A stretch of DNA of 64,000 nucleotides from Lachnospiraceae bacterium (lineage in GTDB: Bacteria > Bacillota > Clostridia > Lachnospirales > Lachnospiraceae), in the NCBI GenBank assembly GCA_017617545.1, contig JAFZVZ010000035.1, positions 1-64,000 on the forward strand, given 5' to 3'. The notes under the pieces were generated by a model. It ran no database searches, was not told the origin of the DNA, and was given only the letters and a program-made list of their open reading frames with translations. A program made the translations under genes and the position numbers. Of this stretch, positions 16,618 through 24,709 are shown piece after piece. How positions within the stretch are numbered: the stretch's first letter is position 1; each line of letters begins with the position of its first letter.

Positions 16618-16725
16618 GTGAACAGGTTATATATCACGCACTATTATTATCCGGGGACGGATCCGCGGAAAAACCTCGGAAAATACGCATACGTCGAAGT
16701 TCGGGTATGGGAGGACGTAGTTTGA
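16618..16725 (+). CDS. Possible 35-residue small protein or gene remnant
   Basis: GTG start behind GTGAGGGAG, then 35 codons with an aromatic-rich beginning (LYITHYYYPGTDP) and the stop at 16723. The start context is good and the composition is protein-like, but the product is too short for a domain and ends abruptly. It may be the N-terminal remnant of a longer gene whose body was lost. No frame continuing it is visible before the gene at 16752. Confidence 0.4.
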   Translation: MNRLYITHYYYPGTDPRKNLGKYAYVEVRVWEDVV

Positions 16726-16751
16726 ACGTCTGAGAAAGGAAGGATGATCAC

Positions 16752-17399
16752 ATGGTAAACCGACGAGGCATGGCAATTCTGATGCTCATCATCATTCTTA
16801 ATGTTCCGTTGTTCTTCATAGTGCCATGGGAGAGAATCCTCTTCGACAAGGAGAAGGTGATCGAGGACAATTCCGAAGACCTGGTAACCGTGGATATGAG
16901 CGAGCTGGAACCGACCGGGATCTATGTGTGGATGGAGCATGGCAAGCCGGCAGCGGTGGAGTACAAGAGGCCGAACGCGTTTTACAGCATATTTTACACC
17001 GGCGCACAGTTTTATGTGTATACCGGAGATCAGGTGCCCGAAGAAGCGAGAAGGCACACGATGCGCAGTCTTGATGATCGTAGTCCGTGGGCGGTTCTGA
17101 TCGCCGATGATGTCTTTACCATTCCGGATTCCGGGAAGGTGGAGTTGGATCTCTCCAATCCAAACCGCCTGAGCATTTCGACAGTGCAGCGTGCATTGGA
17201 GGAGGTTAACGAGAAATTCGATCTCTCCGGCCGTGATTATATTGACTGCGCAACGCTGTATAGTACCGCGTTGGGAGAGTTCCGGAGTAAGCGGGTTATG
17301 GCATGTTTCTTCACGTCATGTGCGGAATGCCTGGTGCTCCCCATCATTCTTTTGATCATCGTGGTAAAACAGCGAAAGAAGAAAAAAACAGACGAATGA
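16752..17399 (+). CDS. Membrane protein with two terminal TM helices
   Basis: 215 residues: an N-terminal hydrophobic segment (about 6-22, ILMLIIILNVPLFFIV), an extracellular soluble part of about 155 residues, and a C-terminal TM helix (about 185-205) ending in a Lys-rich RKKKK tail. Both termini are therefore probably cytoplasmic. No family recognised. AGGAAGG-type ribosome site ten bases before the ATG. Part of the run of small accessory genes between 13 and 18 kb. Confidence 0.75.
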   Translation: MVNRRGMAILMLIIILNVPLFFIVPWERILFDKEKVIEDNSEDLVTVDMSELEPTGIYVWMEHGKPAAVEYKRPNAFYSIFYTGAQFYVYTGDQVPEEARRHTMRSLDDRSPWAVLIADDVFTIPDSGKVELDLSNPNRLSISTVQRALEEVNEKFDLSGRDYIDCATLYSTALGEFRSKRVMACFFTSCAECLVLPIILLIIVVKQRKKKKTDE

Positions 17400-17449
17400 C
17401 CACAGACAGATGAAGCAGAAGATTCGAGGTTAAGAATATTGGAGGCATT

Positions 17450-17848
17450 ATGAAGTTCAAAGAGGGTGAAGGCTGGAAAGCCTGTTATGATGAGACAAGC
17501 GGAATATGCACGGCAGAGCGCAGCGGGAGCGGGTATTATCACCTGTACGAGATCACCAGGGAAACCTTCGATCTGCTGGAAGACGGTATGAGCGACCACG
17601 ATACGTTTGAGAGCATTAGCGACGGAAGGCATTTGTACATGGATGTGAACGACCGTTGCGGCCCGCCGTATACGATCGTATTTGACGATGATTACGAAAA
17701 ACTGTGCCCGTGGGCGAAGGTCAAAGCGACCGGCAGAGTCTGGCCGGATGAACTGACCGATGCTGCAGTGGAGTTGTTTGAGTCGGAGAAGAACAATCGG
17801 GAACAGCGGCGGAGAAAGCGTGAGGAGCGCGAGAAGAAAGCAAAATGA
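17450..17848 (+). CDS. Stand-alone FKEG-domain protein
   Basis: 132 residues. Residues 1-90 match the N-terminal domain of the beta-lactamase-fold protein at 14724: 25 of the first 40 positions are identical by eye, and both end in PWA(K). After the domain come a short helix and a very basic Lys/Arg/Glu tail (115-132). There is no TM segment or enzymatic motif. TTGGAGG precedes the ATG. The recurrence of the domain alone and fused within 3 kb suggests a binding or inhibitory module. I do not recognise the family. Confidence 0.78.
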   Translation: MKFKEGEGWKACYDETSGICTAERSGSGYYHLYEITRETFDLLEDGMSDHDTFESISDGRHLYMDVNDRCGPPYTIVFDDDYEKLCPWAKVKATGRVWPDELTDAAVELFESEKNNREQRRRKREEREKKAK

Positions 17849-17895
17849 GCACCGTATGGTGTGGCTTGGTTGCAAATCACAGGGGGGTGAATGAA

Positions 17896-18216
17896 ATGTT
17901 GACAGGGTTTATTGTCTGGAGCGTAGTGGCATTATTGTTGTGCGGCATCGGGATATGGGCGTTGAAAGCGAAGAACGCTGTGGGTTTCTTTGCGGGGGTC
18001 AAGCCGCCCGAAGTGGATGATGTAAAGAAATACAACCATGCGGTGGCAAAGATATGGTTTGTGTATGCCGGCGTCTTTGAGATGTTCGGGATCCCGCTGT
18101 TGTTTTTGAAGCAGAATTCTCCGCTGTTTGTTATCCCAATCCTCGGAGTGGTGATGGCATCGATCGGGCTTGCGATCGCATATACGCTTATAGAGGCAAA
18201 GCATCAGAAGAAGTAG
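17896..18216 (+). CDS. Small membrane protein, DUF3784/SdpI-like
   Basis: 106 residues with three hydrophobic segments (about 2-20, 48-66 and 72-95) and the characteristic loop NAVGFFAGVKPPEVDDVKKY between the first two, which resembles the DUF3784/SdpI-like small membrane proteins of Clostridia; the family name is from memory and moderately sure. The ATG at 17896 lies eight bases after AGGGGGG; an upstream in-frame ATG at 17845 overlaps the previous gene and has no ribosome site. Its stop is eight bases before the esterase start. Confidence 0.75.
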   Translation: MLTGFIVWSVVALLLCGIGIWALKAKNAVGFFAGVKPPEVDDVKKYNHAVAKIWFVYAGVFEMFGIPLLFLKQNSPLFVIPILGVVMASIGLAIAYTLIEAKHQKK

Positions 18217-18224
18217 GAGCAGTG

Positions 18225-19124
18225 ATGAGTAATCCTTTGATCAAAACGTTAAAGGCCGCGAACTTCATGGCCGGAAAGGCGAGCACGGAGGCGGAGATCA
18301 AGCGCCACCGGAAGCTTGCCGACTGGGCAGGAGGTCTTGCGACGCCCAAGGGCGATGTGGAGCGAAAGAGATTTCGTCTCGGCAAGATCCGCTGCGAGGA
18401 GTTCAGGCCTTATTTTGCGCACAATCCCGGGTATGTGATACTCTATTGCCATGGCGGCGGGTACGTGAGCGGCGGGCTCGGTTACGCGGGCAACCTCTCG
18501 ATGAAGCTTGCCACGGCAACCGGCTTCACGGTCTATTCGTTCGCATACCGGCTGGCTCCGGAGCACCCGTATCCGGCGGCAGCGGAGGACGCGGACATCG
18601 TGTGGAACTATCTTACGGAAAATGTTGTGTCAGCAGACCACGTGATCCTGGCAGGTGACTCTGCGGGCGGCAATATGGCACTGTGTCTTACGCAGCGTCT
18701 GATCGCGGAAGGAAAGCCGGCACCACGACTGCTCCTTCTGTTCAGCCCGTGGACCGACATGACCGGGACGGCGGAGTCCTATGAGACCAATCGGGACATC
18801 GATCCGATCCTCTCAAAGGAGTTTGTGATGAATTCCGCCAGGGCATACATGGGAGACGGAGACCCTGCAGATGCGGCGTTCAGCCCGCTGTTCGGGAGTT
18901 TTGAGAATTTTCCGCCGGTCTATATCATGGCCGGGCGGAACGGGATCCTGCTGGATGACAGCATTAAACTCAGGGAGCGGATCATTCAGGCCGGCGGAAC
19001 GGCGGAGCTTGACATCGAGGAGAAAGGGTGGCATGTGTATCAGCAGATGCCCGGCACCATGGCGCGCGAGGCGATGAAACGGCTGGCAGCGCAGGTGTCG
19101 TTTGAGATTTATGGGAAGTGCTAA
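18225..19124 (+). CDS. Alpha/beta hydrolase, hormone-sensitive-lipase family esterase
   Basis: 299 residues, cytoplasmic. It shows the oxyanion-hole HGGG (76-79), nucleophile elbow GDSAGG with Ser146, and a C-terminal His in KGWHVY, with an Asp in the expected place before it. This is the family IV (HSL) carboxylesterase pattern and full length for the family. AGGAG is five bases before the ATG (a GTG at 18222 is also possible). Its 3' end overlaps the acyltransferase gene by 14 bases, so ester cleavage and ester or amide formation are encoded together. The natural substrate is unknown. Confidence 0.92.
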   Translation: MSNPLIKTLKAANFMAGKASTEAEIKRHRKLADWAGGLATPKGDVERKRFRLGKIRCEEFRPYFAHNPGYVILYCHGGGYVSGGLGYAGNLSMKLATATGFTVYSFAYRLAPEHPYPAAAEDADIVWNYLTENVVSADHVILAGDSAGGNMALCLTQRLIAEGKPAPRLLLLFSPWTDMTGTAESYETNRDIDPILSKEFVMNSARAYMGDGDPADAAFSPLFGSFENFPPVYIMAGRNGILLDDSIKLRERIIQAGGTAELDIEEKGWHVYQQMPGTMAREAMKRLAAQVSFEIYGKC

Positions 19125-20361
19125 TTGGTACAAAATTGACAATGTGGCGAAGGTTTTCCTGGCTACAACGGGGAAGCGGGACACGCGGTCGTTTCGTCTC
19201 AGCTGTACGATGAAGGAGGACGTCGATCCGGAGCTGCTGCAGCAGGCAGTGCTCTCGGCGATCGAGGACCGTCCGCAGGTTCAGGTGAGGATCCGGCGGG
19301 GATTCTTCTGGCATTACATGGAGGATACGGACCTGATGCCGGTGGTGAAGCAGGAGGACGACCGGATCTGTCCGCTTCTTTATGTTCCGTCCAAGACAAT
19401 GCTGCACTATCAGGTGACCTACTTCGGAAAGAGGATCAACCTGGATATCTCGCATGTTCTGGCAGACGGAACCGGCGCCATGGAGTTTCTGAATATCATT
19501 GTGCTCGAGTATCTTCGGAGGAAATATCCCGGCGATCTTGACGATGTGACCGTCCACTCCGGGGCCTCCGAGGGAGACCTGAGTCAGGACAGTTACCGGC
19601 AGTTCTTCGGGAGCAAAAACCTCTCCCACGGAGCGGCGCGTGAGAAGGCGTTCCAGCTGGGAGGACTGAAGCTCCCGTATCATCAATTACAGTTTTTCGA
19701 GATCCATATGCCGACCTCGCAGATCCTGCCGAGGGCGAAGGAGTTGAAGGTTTCACTGACGAGTTACCTGGGGGCGCTGTGGATGCTCGCGATCCGCGAC
19801 GAGATGCCGCCGCGGAAGCGTGACCTCCCGGTGACCATATCCCTGCCGGTGAATCTGCGGAATTATTTTCCGTCGAAGACCGCCCGAAACTTCTTCAACA
19901 GCGTGAACGTGACGCATGTTTTTGACAGCGAGATCACGGTGGAGGAGCTTGCCGCTGAGTTTGATGAATCCCTCAAGAGCCAGTTGACCGAGGAAAATGT
20001 CAAGAAGCAGATGGACAGCTTCGAGACTATGGAGTACGTGGCTCCGGTCAGAGTGGTGCCGCTGTTTATCAAGCAGTGGGTGGTGCGGCATTTTACGAAG
20101 AAAGCGAACCGGAAGGTGTCCATGACATTTTCCAACATGGGAGTTCAGAAGCCTCCGAAGACGCTCGGGGAGCGGATCGAGAACTACAGCGGCTTCTGCA
20201 GCACCAACACGATATTCTCCACCATGTTCGGCTACGGGGACCAGCTGACGCTCGGGGTTTCCTCGGCGTACATGAACACCGGTGTCGTGAAGAATTTTGT
20301 ACGGTTCCTCTCCGCGTCCGGAGTGGACATCACCGTATGCGCGACGGAGGTGATCAAATGA
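19111..20361 (+). CDS. Condensation-type acyltransferase (alcohol acetyltransferase-like)
   Basis: 416 residues of the chloramphenicol acetyltransferase/condensation superfamily, with the catalytic HxxxDG motif as SHVLADG (His115, Asp119, Gly120) and a downstream SLPVNLRNYFP segment like the DFGWG-containing region of related enzymes. Such proteins transfer acyl groups to alcohols or amines. No carrier-protein domain is present, so it is stand-alone. The start is uncertain (ATG 19111, or TTG 19102) since it lies inside the esterase gene and has a weak ribosome site, suggesting coupled translation. The next gene starts inside its stop codon. Confidence 0.85.
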   Translation: MGSANWYKIDNVAKVFLATTGKRDTRSFRLSCTMKEDVDPELLQQAVLSAIEDRPQVQVRIRRGFFWHYMEDTDLMPVVKQEDDRICPLLYVPSKTMLHYQVTYFGKRINLDISHVLADGTGAMEFLNIIVLEYLRRKYPGDLDDVTVHSGASEGDLSQDSYRQFFGSKNLSHGAAREKAFQLGGLKLPYHQLQFFEIHMPTSQILPRAKELKVSLTSYLGALWMLAIRDEMPPRKRDLPVTISLPVNLRNYFPSKTARNFFNSVNVTHVFDSEITVEELAAEFDESLKSQLTEENVKKQMDSFETMEYVAPVRVVPLFIKQWVVRHFTKKANRKVSMTFSNMGVQKPPKTLGERIENYSGFCSTNTIFSTMFGYGDQLTLGVSSAYMNTGVVKNFVRFLSASGVDITVCATEVIK

Positions 20362-21026
20362 GACAATGCCCTTATTGCAAGGTCGGGATCGAGGGAGATC
20401 TCGTCAAATGCCCGCTGTGCCAGAGCAAGCTGACGGGAACCGGCGAAGAGCCGTGCTATCCGAAGTTTGAGGCGCAGAAGAAGCGGTCGGTTTTATACAA
20501 AAGTCAGTTGTTTCTCGCATGGGGCATACTGATCGTCGGGATCGGCCTCGACTTCATGGTCGGGCTTCGGCTGCCGGGCTATCCTGATCTGCACTGGAGC
20601 CTGTTGCTGGCCATGTGGCTTATGGTGATCGAGTTCGGGATCATGCGGCAGTTTAAGCCGGAGACCGGCTCGGCAGGCAAGGTGACCATGCTTGTGTTGA
20701 TCATACTTGCATCGTGGTGCGTCACCGCGTACTTCTTCGGCTTTATGAAGGTTACGGTCGATCTGGTGATACCGAGCGCGTTGACGGCAATGATCACGGC
20801 GAACTTTGTGCTGGCGATGATAGACAAAAACGGCAATACGATGGCCTACCTTCTCTCGGGACTGCTCATGGGCGTCGTGCCGAGCGTCATCTGTTATTTT
20901 GCGAGGACGAAGACACCGCTCGCATGGGCGATCTGCCTGATGGTCAGCGTTGTTCTCTTTGCGGGCGCGATCATATTCAAGGGAAGAGCCGTGGCGGCTG
21001 AGCTTCGCCGGCGATTCCACGTGTAG
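20358..21026 (+). CDS. Zinc-ribbon membrane protein, DUF6320-like
   Basis: 222 residues: an N-terminal zinc ribbon with CPYC and CPLC, then six or so TM helices filling residues 45-210. The layout fits the DUF6320 family found next to alcohol acetyltransferase-like genes in Clostridia (family name from memory). The ATG overlaps the TGA of the acyltransferase gene (ATGA), with GGAGG just upstream, so the two are translationally coupled. It may anchor or assist the acyltransferase at the membrane; that is inference from gene order. Confidence 0.82.
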   Translation: MRQCPYCKVGIEGDLVKCPLCQSKLTGTGEEPCYPKFEAQKKRSVLYKSQLFLAWGILIVGIGLDFMVGLRLPGYPDLHWSLLLAMWLMVIEFGIMRQFKPETGSAGKVTMLVLIILASWCVTAYFFGFMKVTVDLVIPSALTAMITANFVLAMIDKNGNTMAYLLSGLLMGVVPSVICYFARTKTPLAWAICLMVSVVLFAGAIIFKGRAVAAELRRRFHV

Positions 21027-21063
21027 GAGAAATAAAGAATTGTAAACGTTTGGGAGAACAGTC

Positions 21064-21813
21064 ATGGAAGAGCAAACCCGGTTTTCCAGAACTGAATTAT
21101 TGTTGGGCGAAGCCGCGATGAAGCGCCTGTCCGAATGCCGCGTGGCAGTGTTCGGGATCGGCGGCGTCGGTGGATACGTGTGCGAGGCGCTAGCGCGGAG
21201 CGGCGTGGGAGCACTGGATCTGATCGACAACGACAAAGTGTGCTTAAGCAATATCAACCGGCAGATTATTGCAACCGGCAAGACCGTCGGAAGATACAAG
21301 ACGGAAGTGATGAAGGAGCGCATCCTGGACATCAACCCGGAGGCAGTTGTGAACACATACAATTGCTTCTTTCTTCCGGAAAATGCAGCGGATTTTCCGT
21401 TTGAGAAGTACGATTATGTGATCGATGCCATTGATACGGTAACAGCCAAGATCGAGCTGGTGCTGCAGTGCCGGAAGGTCGGCGTTCCGATCATGAGCTC
21501 CATGGGAGCGGGCAATAAGCTGGACCCTACGCGGTTCCGTGTCGCGGACATCTACAAAACCAGCATGGATCCGCTGGCAAAGGTGATGCGACGTGAATTG
21601 AAACAAAGAGGCGTGAAGAAGCTGAAGGTCGTCTATTCGGAGGAGGAACCGATCACTCCCGCACAGAGTGAGGAAGCACCTTCCGGCGCTCGCAGATCCA
21701 CCCCGGGCAGCACGGCGTTTGTCCCCTCGGTGGCGGGCCTGATCATCGCGGGAGAGGTGATAAAAGATCTTACGAAAACAGGGGGAAGAAATGATGACGG
21801 ACAAACAAAGTAA
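21064..21813 (+). CDS. tcdA: tRNA threonylcarbamoyladenosine dehydratase
   Basis: E1-like ATP-dependent enzyme that cyclises t6A at position 37 of ANN-decoding tRNAs to ct6A. 249 residues with the nucleotide-binding GIGGVGGYVCEALARSGVG (31-49), the LIDNDKVCLSNINRQ adenylation region and the MSSMGAGNKLDPTRF stretch typical of TcdA/CsdL rather than ThiF or MoeB. The catalytic region lacks the zinc Cys pairs of MoeB. GGGAG ribosome site. Its 3' end overlaps the next gene by 23 bases. The t6A enzymes it depends on are encoded at 53-57 kb. Confidence 0.92.
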   Translation: MEEQTRFSRTELLLGEAAMKRLSECRVAVFGIGGVGGYVCEALARSGVGALDLIDNDKVCLSNINRQIIATGKTVGRYKTEVMKERILDINPEAVVNTYNCFFLPENAADFPFEKYDYVIDAIDTVTAKIELVLQCRKVGVPIMSSMGAGNKLDPTRFRVADIYKTSMDPLAKVMRRELKQRGVKKLKVVYSEEEPITPAQSEEAPSGARRSTPGSTAFVPSVAGLIIAGEVIKDLTKTGGRNDDGQTK

Positions 21814-22294
21814 GGCGGTGGAGTGCTTTCACAAGGACATGCATTGCTCGCAGTCGGTCCTGTATGCCTTCGCCGAAGAATGCGGGATCACGGAAGAAAT
21901 GGCGTTTCGGCTGGGCTCATGCTTCGGAAGCGGGATGAGAAAGGGCAATGTATGCGGAGCCTGCACCGGGGCGCTTATGGTCCTTGGCTTACTGTACGGC
22001 GAAAGACATATGAGCGACAGGGAGGAGCGTCAGAGATCGAACCGGATCAACGTCGAACTGATGGATCGATTTGCACAGGCCAACGGAACATGTATCTGCA
22101 ACGAATTGCTGGGGTGTGATATCGCTACGCCGGAGGGCGCTCAGTATGCAAGGTCAAACGGCCTGTTCAAAGAATTCTGCCCGAAGATGGTAGCGAGTGC
22201 CGTCGAAATACTGGAGGGCATGATCAGCGAGATGGAAGCGGAAAACAATGAAACGATGAAGGAAGCCGTCAAAAAGCAAAAAATAGAGTCATGA
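21791..22294 (+). CDS. C_GCAxxG_C_C family protein
   Basis: 167 residues with the Cys pattern that names this family: an N-terminal HCSQSVL, then GSGMRKGNVCGACTGALMVLG, and later CICNELLGCD and FCP. These proteins are probably redox or iron-sulfur/metal-binding; their function is not established. A Glu/Lys-rich tail ends the protein. GGGGG lies before two adjacent ATGs (21791, 21794), and the gene begins inside tcdA, so the pair is probably cotranslated. Confidence 0.9.
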   Translation: MMTDKQSKAVECFHKDMHCSQSVLYAFAEECGITEEMAFRLGSCFGSGMRKGNVCGACTGALMVLGLLYGERHMSDREERQRSNRINVELMDRFAQANGTCICNELLGCDIATPEGAQYARSNGLFKEFCPKMVASAVEILEGMISEMEAENNETMKEAVKKQKIES

Positions 22295-22373
22295 CGGGTG
22301 AGTCGCAAAAACAGCGGCGACAGTTGTCATGGAAGTCGGATTGAATTGAGGAGAAGGGAAAGGGGTAAAAAAC

Positions 22374-23159
22374 ATGAGCAAAGAACCGACCAAAAGCGAG
22401 TTACTTGCAAGTGAGATTTCATCTCGCACTGTAGCTTGTGTGTTAATCCAGCTGCTTGCATTGATTTTCTTCTTTTTAGCATTTGTATGGTTTATGAATA
22501 AGGGGGTTGGTGGCCCCATTTGCCTCGCAGTGATTGGGTTTCTGTGGGAGTGGTTATTTGTAAACCAGATCAAAAAGATTAAGAAATTTAAAGTGCAGAA
22601 AACGGAGGAGGATCTGCATCCGACGGTCTCTGTCGAACCTCAGTATGCGGAAGCCCTGTATAGGAACAGGGGGGATACCTATGACATCGCCTGCGAGCTG
22701 TATTGCAGGCAAACCGGCAAAGACGCGGCTGCGTTGACGAAGGAAGAACAGAACATTGTCTGGGATTACGCTTTTGATGACTTCTCCTATCTTCTGGCGT
22801 GGATCATTGAGAAGAATTTCTATCAGAATTCGGAAGAGTATGAACCTTTGGGAGAAGAGGAAACCAAACTGGTGAGATCGCTTCTTGCAAAGATTAAACG
22901 CCATACGATGCTTCCTTCCGAATTCCTGAACGGAAGCGACGGAACCTTCCTGGAAGATGAGGTTAAGGAGAAGGCTCGCGCGTTCGTCAAGGAATACTAT
23001 GAGAACACGTACCGGGACGAGATGAAAGCATTTGCCAAAGAGCATTTGAACGCAGAACTCTACGGCTTCCCGTTCCGTTGGGAAGACTATGAGGTTTTCA
23101 AAACTCGTATTGACGAGGCTTACCGGAAGTATCCGGAGCAGTCGAAGTCGGAAACCTGA
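22374..23159 (+). CDS. Membrane-anchored protein of unknown function
   Basis: 261 residues with two N-terminal TM helices (about 20-40 and 46-63) followed by a basic KKIKKFK stretch and a cytoplasmic helical domain of about 185 residues rich in Glu, Lys and Tyr. No family recognised. AAAGGGG precedes the ATG. A hairpin terminator follows. The hydrophobic-hairpin plus soluble-domain layout resembles its neighbours at 23320 and 23804, though I see no clear sequence similarity. Confidence 0.72.
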   Translation: MSKEPTKSELLASEISSRTVACVLIQLLALIFFFLAFVWFMNKGVGGPICLAVIGFLWEWLFVNQIKKIKKFKVQKTEEDLHPTVSVEPQYAEALYRNRGDTYDIACELYCRQTGKDAAALTKEEQNIVWDYAFDDFSYLLAWIIEKNFYQNSEEYEPLGEEETKLVRSLLAKIKRHTMLPSEFLNGSDGTFLEDEVKEKARAFVKEYYENTYRDEMKAFAKEHLNAELYGFPFRWEDYEVFKTRIDEAYRKYPEQSKSET

Positions 23160-23165
23160 GTTACT

Positions 23166-23198
23166 CGAGGAGGGTGTTATGCCCTCCTCGTATTGTTT
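23166..23198 (+). terminator. Probable terminator
   Basis: Nine-base-pair perfect stem CGAGGAGGG/CCCTCCTCG (23166-23174 with 23182-23190) followed by a mixed TATTGTTT run; the interrupted U-run makes it weaker than others here. Confidence 0.6.
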
Positions 23199-23199
23199 A

Positions 23200-23228
23200 T
23201 AGACGAAGGCCCTCAAATATGGTAAAAT
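23200..23228 (+). promoter_or_regulatory. Extended -10 promoter
   Basis: TAGACG (23200-23205), 17-base spacer, TAAAAT (23223-23228) with TGG directly before it. It lies about 90 bases upstream of the start at 23320 and just after the terminator. Confidence 0.55.
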
Positions 23229-23319
23229 ATACAAAAGGCTTTTGGCCCGGGAAAAAGCGGGAGACGTAGGCAACAGGATTTCAAAACAGCAAATCGAAAT
23301 AAAAGGGTTATTAGCAGAT

Positions 23320-23781
23320 ATGGAAGAGAAAAAACTGATTGATCAGACTACCGTACAGGAGGTACAGAGAGGACACACAAGGGGGTATCGTTTTGCCCTG
23401 GGCTTCATGATCGTAGCGGCAGCGGAGCTCTTTATCCTGGCTCCGGGCATCGGATATGTCCTCGGTGCGATCTGCGTCGTCATTATTGTTTTAATGGTCC
23501 GGTATCGAAAGAAGAGCGGCGGCGTTATGCAGGTGTACTTCAGCAGGAGGGAAGTGACGGACAAGCGTACCGCGTATCACGACTCTGACGAGGGCGGCAC
23601 GTATGATACGTACCACCTTGCGTTCGGGGAGAAGAGCTTTGAAGTCAATGAGAGCGACTACGAGAAAGCTTACGTCGGTGAGCCTTACTATGTCATGTAC
23701 CATGCGTACAATAACCGCATTGTCAAAATCTATGAGGTCGCCAAATACGACCTCGACCCGTCGCTTGATATACGTCCGTAA
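23320..23781 (+). CDS. Membrane protein of unknown function
   Basis: 153 residues from the ATG at 23320 (MEEKKLID). An upstream extension of the same frame overlaps the promoter region and is not used. Residues about 30-67 form two TM helices or one long hydrophobic hairpin, ending in RYRKK; the C-terminal 85 residues form a soluble, Tyr-rich beta-type domain. The ribosome site AAAAGGG is 12 bases away, so the start is tentative. No family recognised. Followed 22 bases later by a DUF3137-like gene. Confidence 0.7.
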   Translation: MEEKKLIDQTTVQEVQRGHTRGYRFALGFMIVAAAELFILAPGIGYVLGAICVVIIVLMVRYRKKSGGVMQVYFSRREVTDKRTAYHDSDEGGTYDTYHLAFGEKSFEVNESDYEKAYVGEPYYVMYHAYNNRIVKIYEVAKYDLDPSLDIRP

Positions 23782-23803
23782 CACGTGAAAAGGAGAGAAG
23801 AAA

Positions 23804-24670
23804 ATGAACGAGACAAATCAGGTCGTAAGGACATCCAACGAGGCCATGCAAAAGCTGCAGGAAAAGCGGGACAAAACGACGAAAACCATGCTGTGGATGC
23901 TGTTCTGCGTGTTTCTGCTGATCATCCCGCCGGTCGGCATTATTGCTCTTTTGCTTATCATATGGAGAGTTAACAAACTCAGAGCGGAAATGAAGGGCCT
24001 GTACAAGGACGCATTTGTTCGTGAACCGCTCGCAAACAATTTCCAAAACGTGGTATACGAGCCGAACAAGGGCTTTACCGATGAGAATATCAAGGGCTTC
24101 CAGATCTGCGAATGGGGAAACCGGTACTGGTCCGAGGATTACATCCATGCCACGTTTGCGGGCGTTGATTTCGAAATCGCGGAAGTCAATGTGAGAGATG
24201 TTGACACTTCATCGGACAGCAACCATTCCGAGACGTATTTTGAGGGCCGGATGATGGTGTTTAATTTTCCGAACAAGCTTGTCAACACGGTGACGGTCTT
24301 CAGCCGGAAGTTCAAGCACAGAGCGATGAGCCGCGCGGAGGCGAAGGATACGAAGGTTGAGCTTGAGGATATGCAGTTCAACAACCTCTTCGACGTGTAT
24401 TCGACGCTGCAGCAGGATGCGTTTTACCTGATCACGCCGCACATGATGGAGCGTATGCAGGTTCTCGCCGGCAAATACGAGAGTATCGCCATGCGAGTGG
24501 TCGGCAACCGTGTTGTTCTCGCGTTCAACGAGCCGGGCAAGAACGTATTCGATCAAAACATCGACGTCGGTAAGCTTGACATTGATCAGGAGATGGCGAA
24601 GGTACAGGGCGAGATCGACGATATCAAGCTGTTCATCTCCGTGATCCTCAACCTGAGGACATACGGCTAA
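23804..24670 (+). CDS. DUF3137-like membrane protein
   Basis: 288 residues. One or two N-terminal TM helices (about 28-55), then a soluble domain whose layout fits DUF3137: FEGRMMVFNF, then KVELEDMQFNNLFDVYS, then FYLITPHMMERM, where the family usually has F-x-G, F-V-x-D and LTP-x-M-E motifs. DUF3137 proteins often sit beside lemA genes; none is present here. AAAAGGAGAG ribosome site. Function of the family is unknown. Confidence 0.78.
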   Translation: MNETNQVVRTSNEAMQKLQEKRDKTTKTMLWMLFCVFLLIIPPVGIIALLLIIWRVNKLRAEMKGLYKDAFVREPLANNFQNVVYEPNKGFTDENIKGFQICEWGNRYWSEDYIHATFAGVDFEIAEVNVRDVDTSSDSNHSETYFEGRMMVFNFPNKLVNTVTVFSRKFKHRAMSRAEAKDTKVELEDMQFNNLFDVYSTLQQDAFYLITPHMMERMQVLAGKYESIAMRVVGNRVVLAFNEPGKNVFDQNIDVGKLDIDQEMAKVQGEIDDIKLFISVILNLRTYG

Positions 24671-24709
24671 ACGGGACTTTTTATTATTTCGCGGAGAGGA
24701 GAGAGAACC

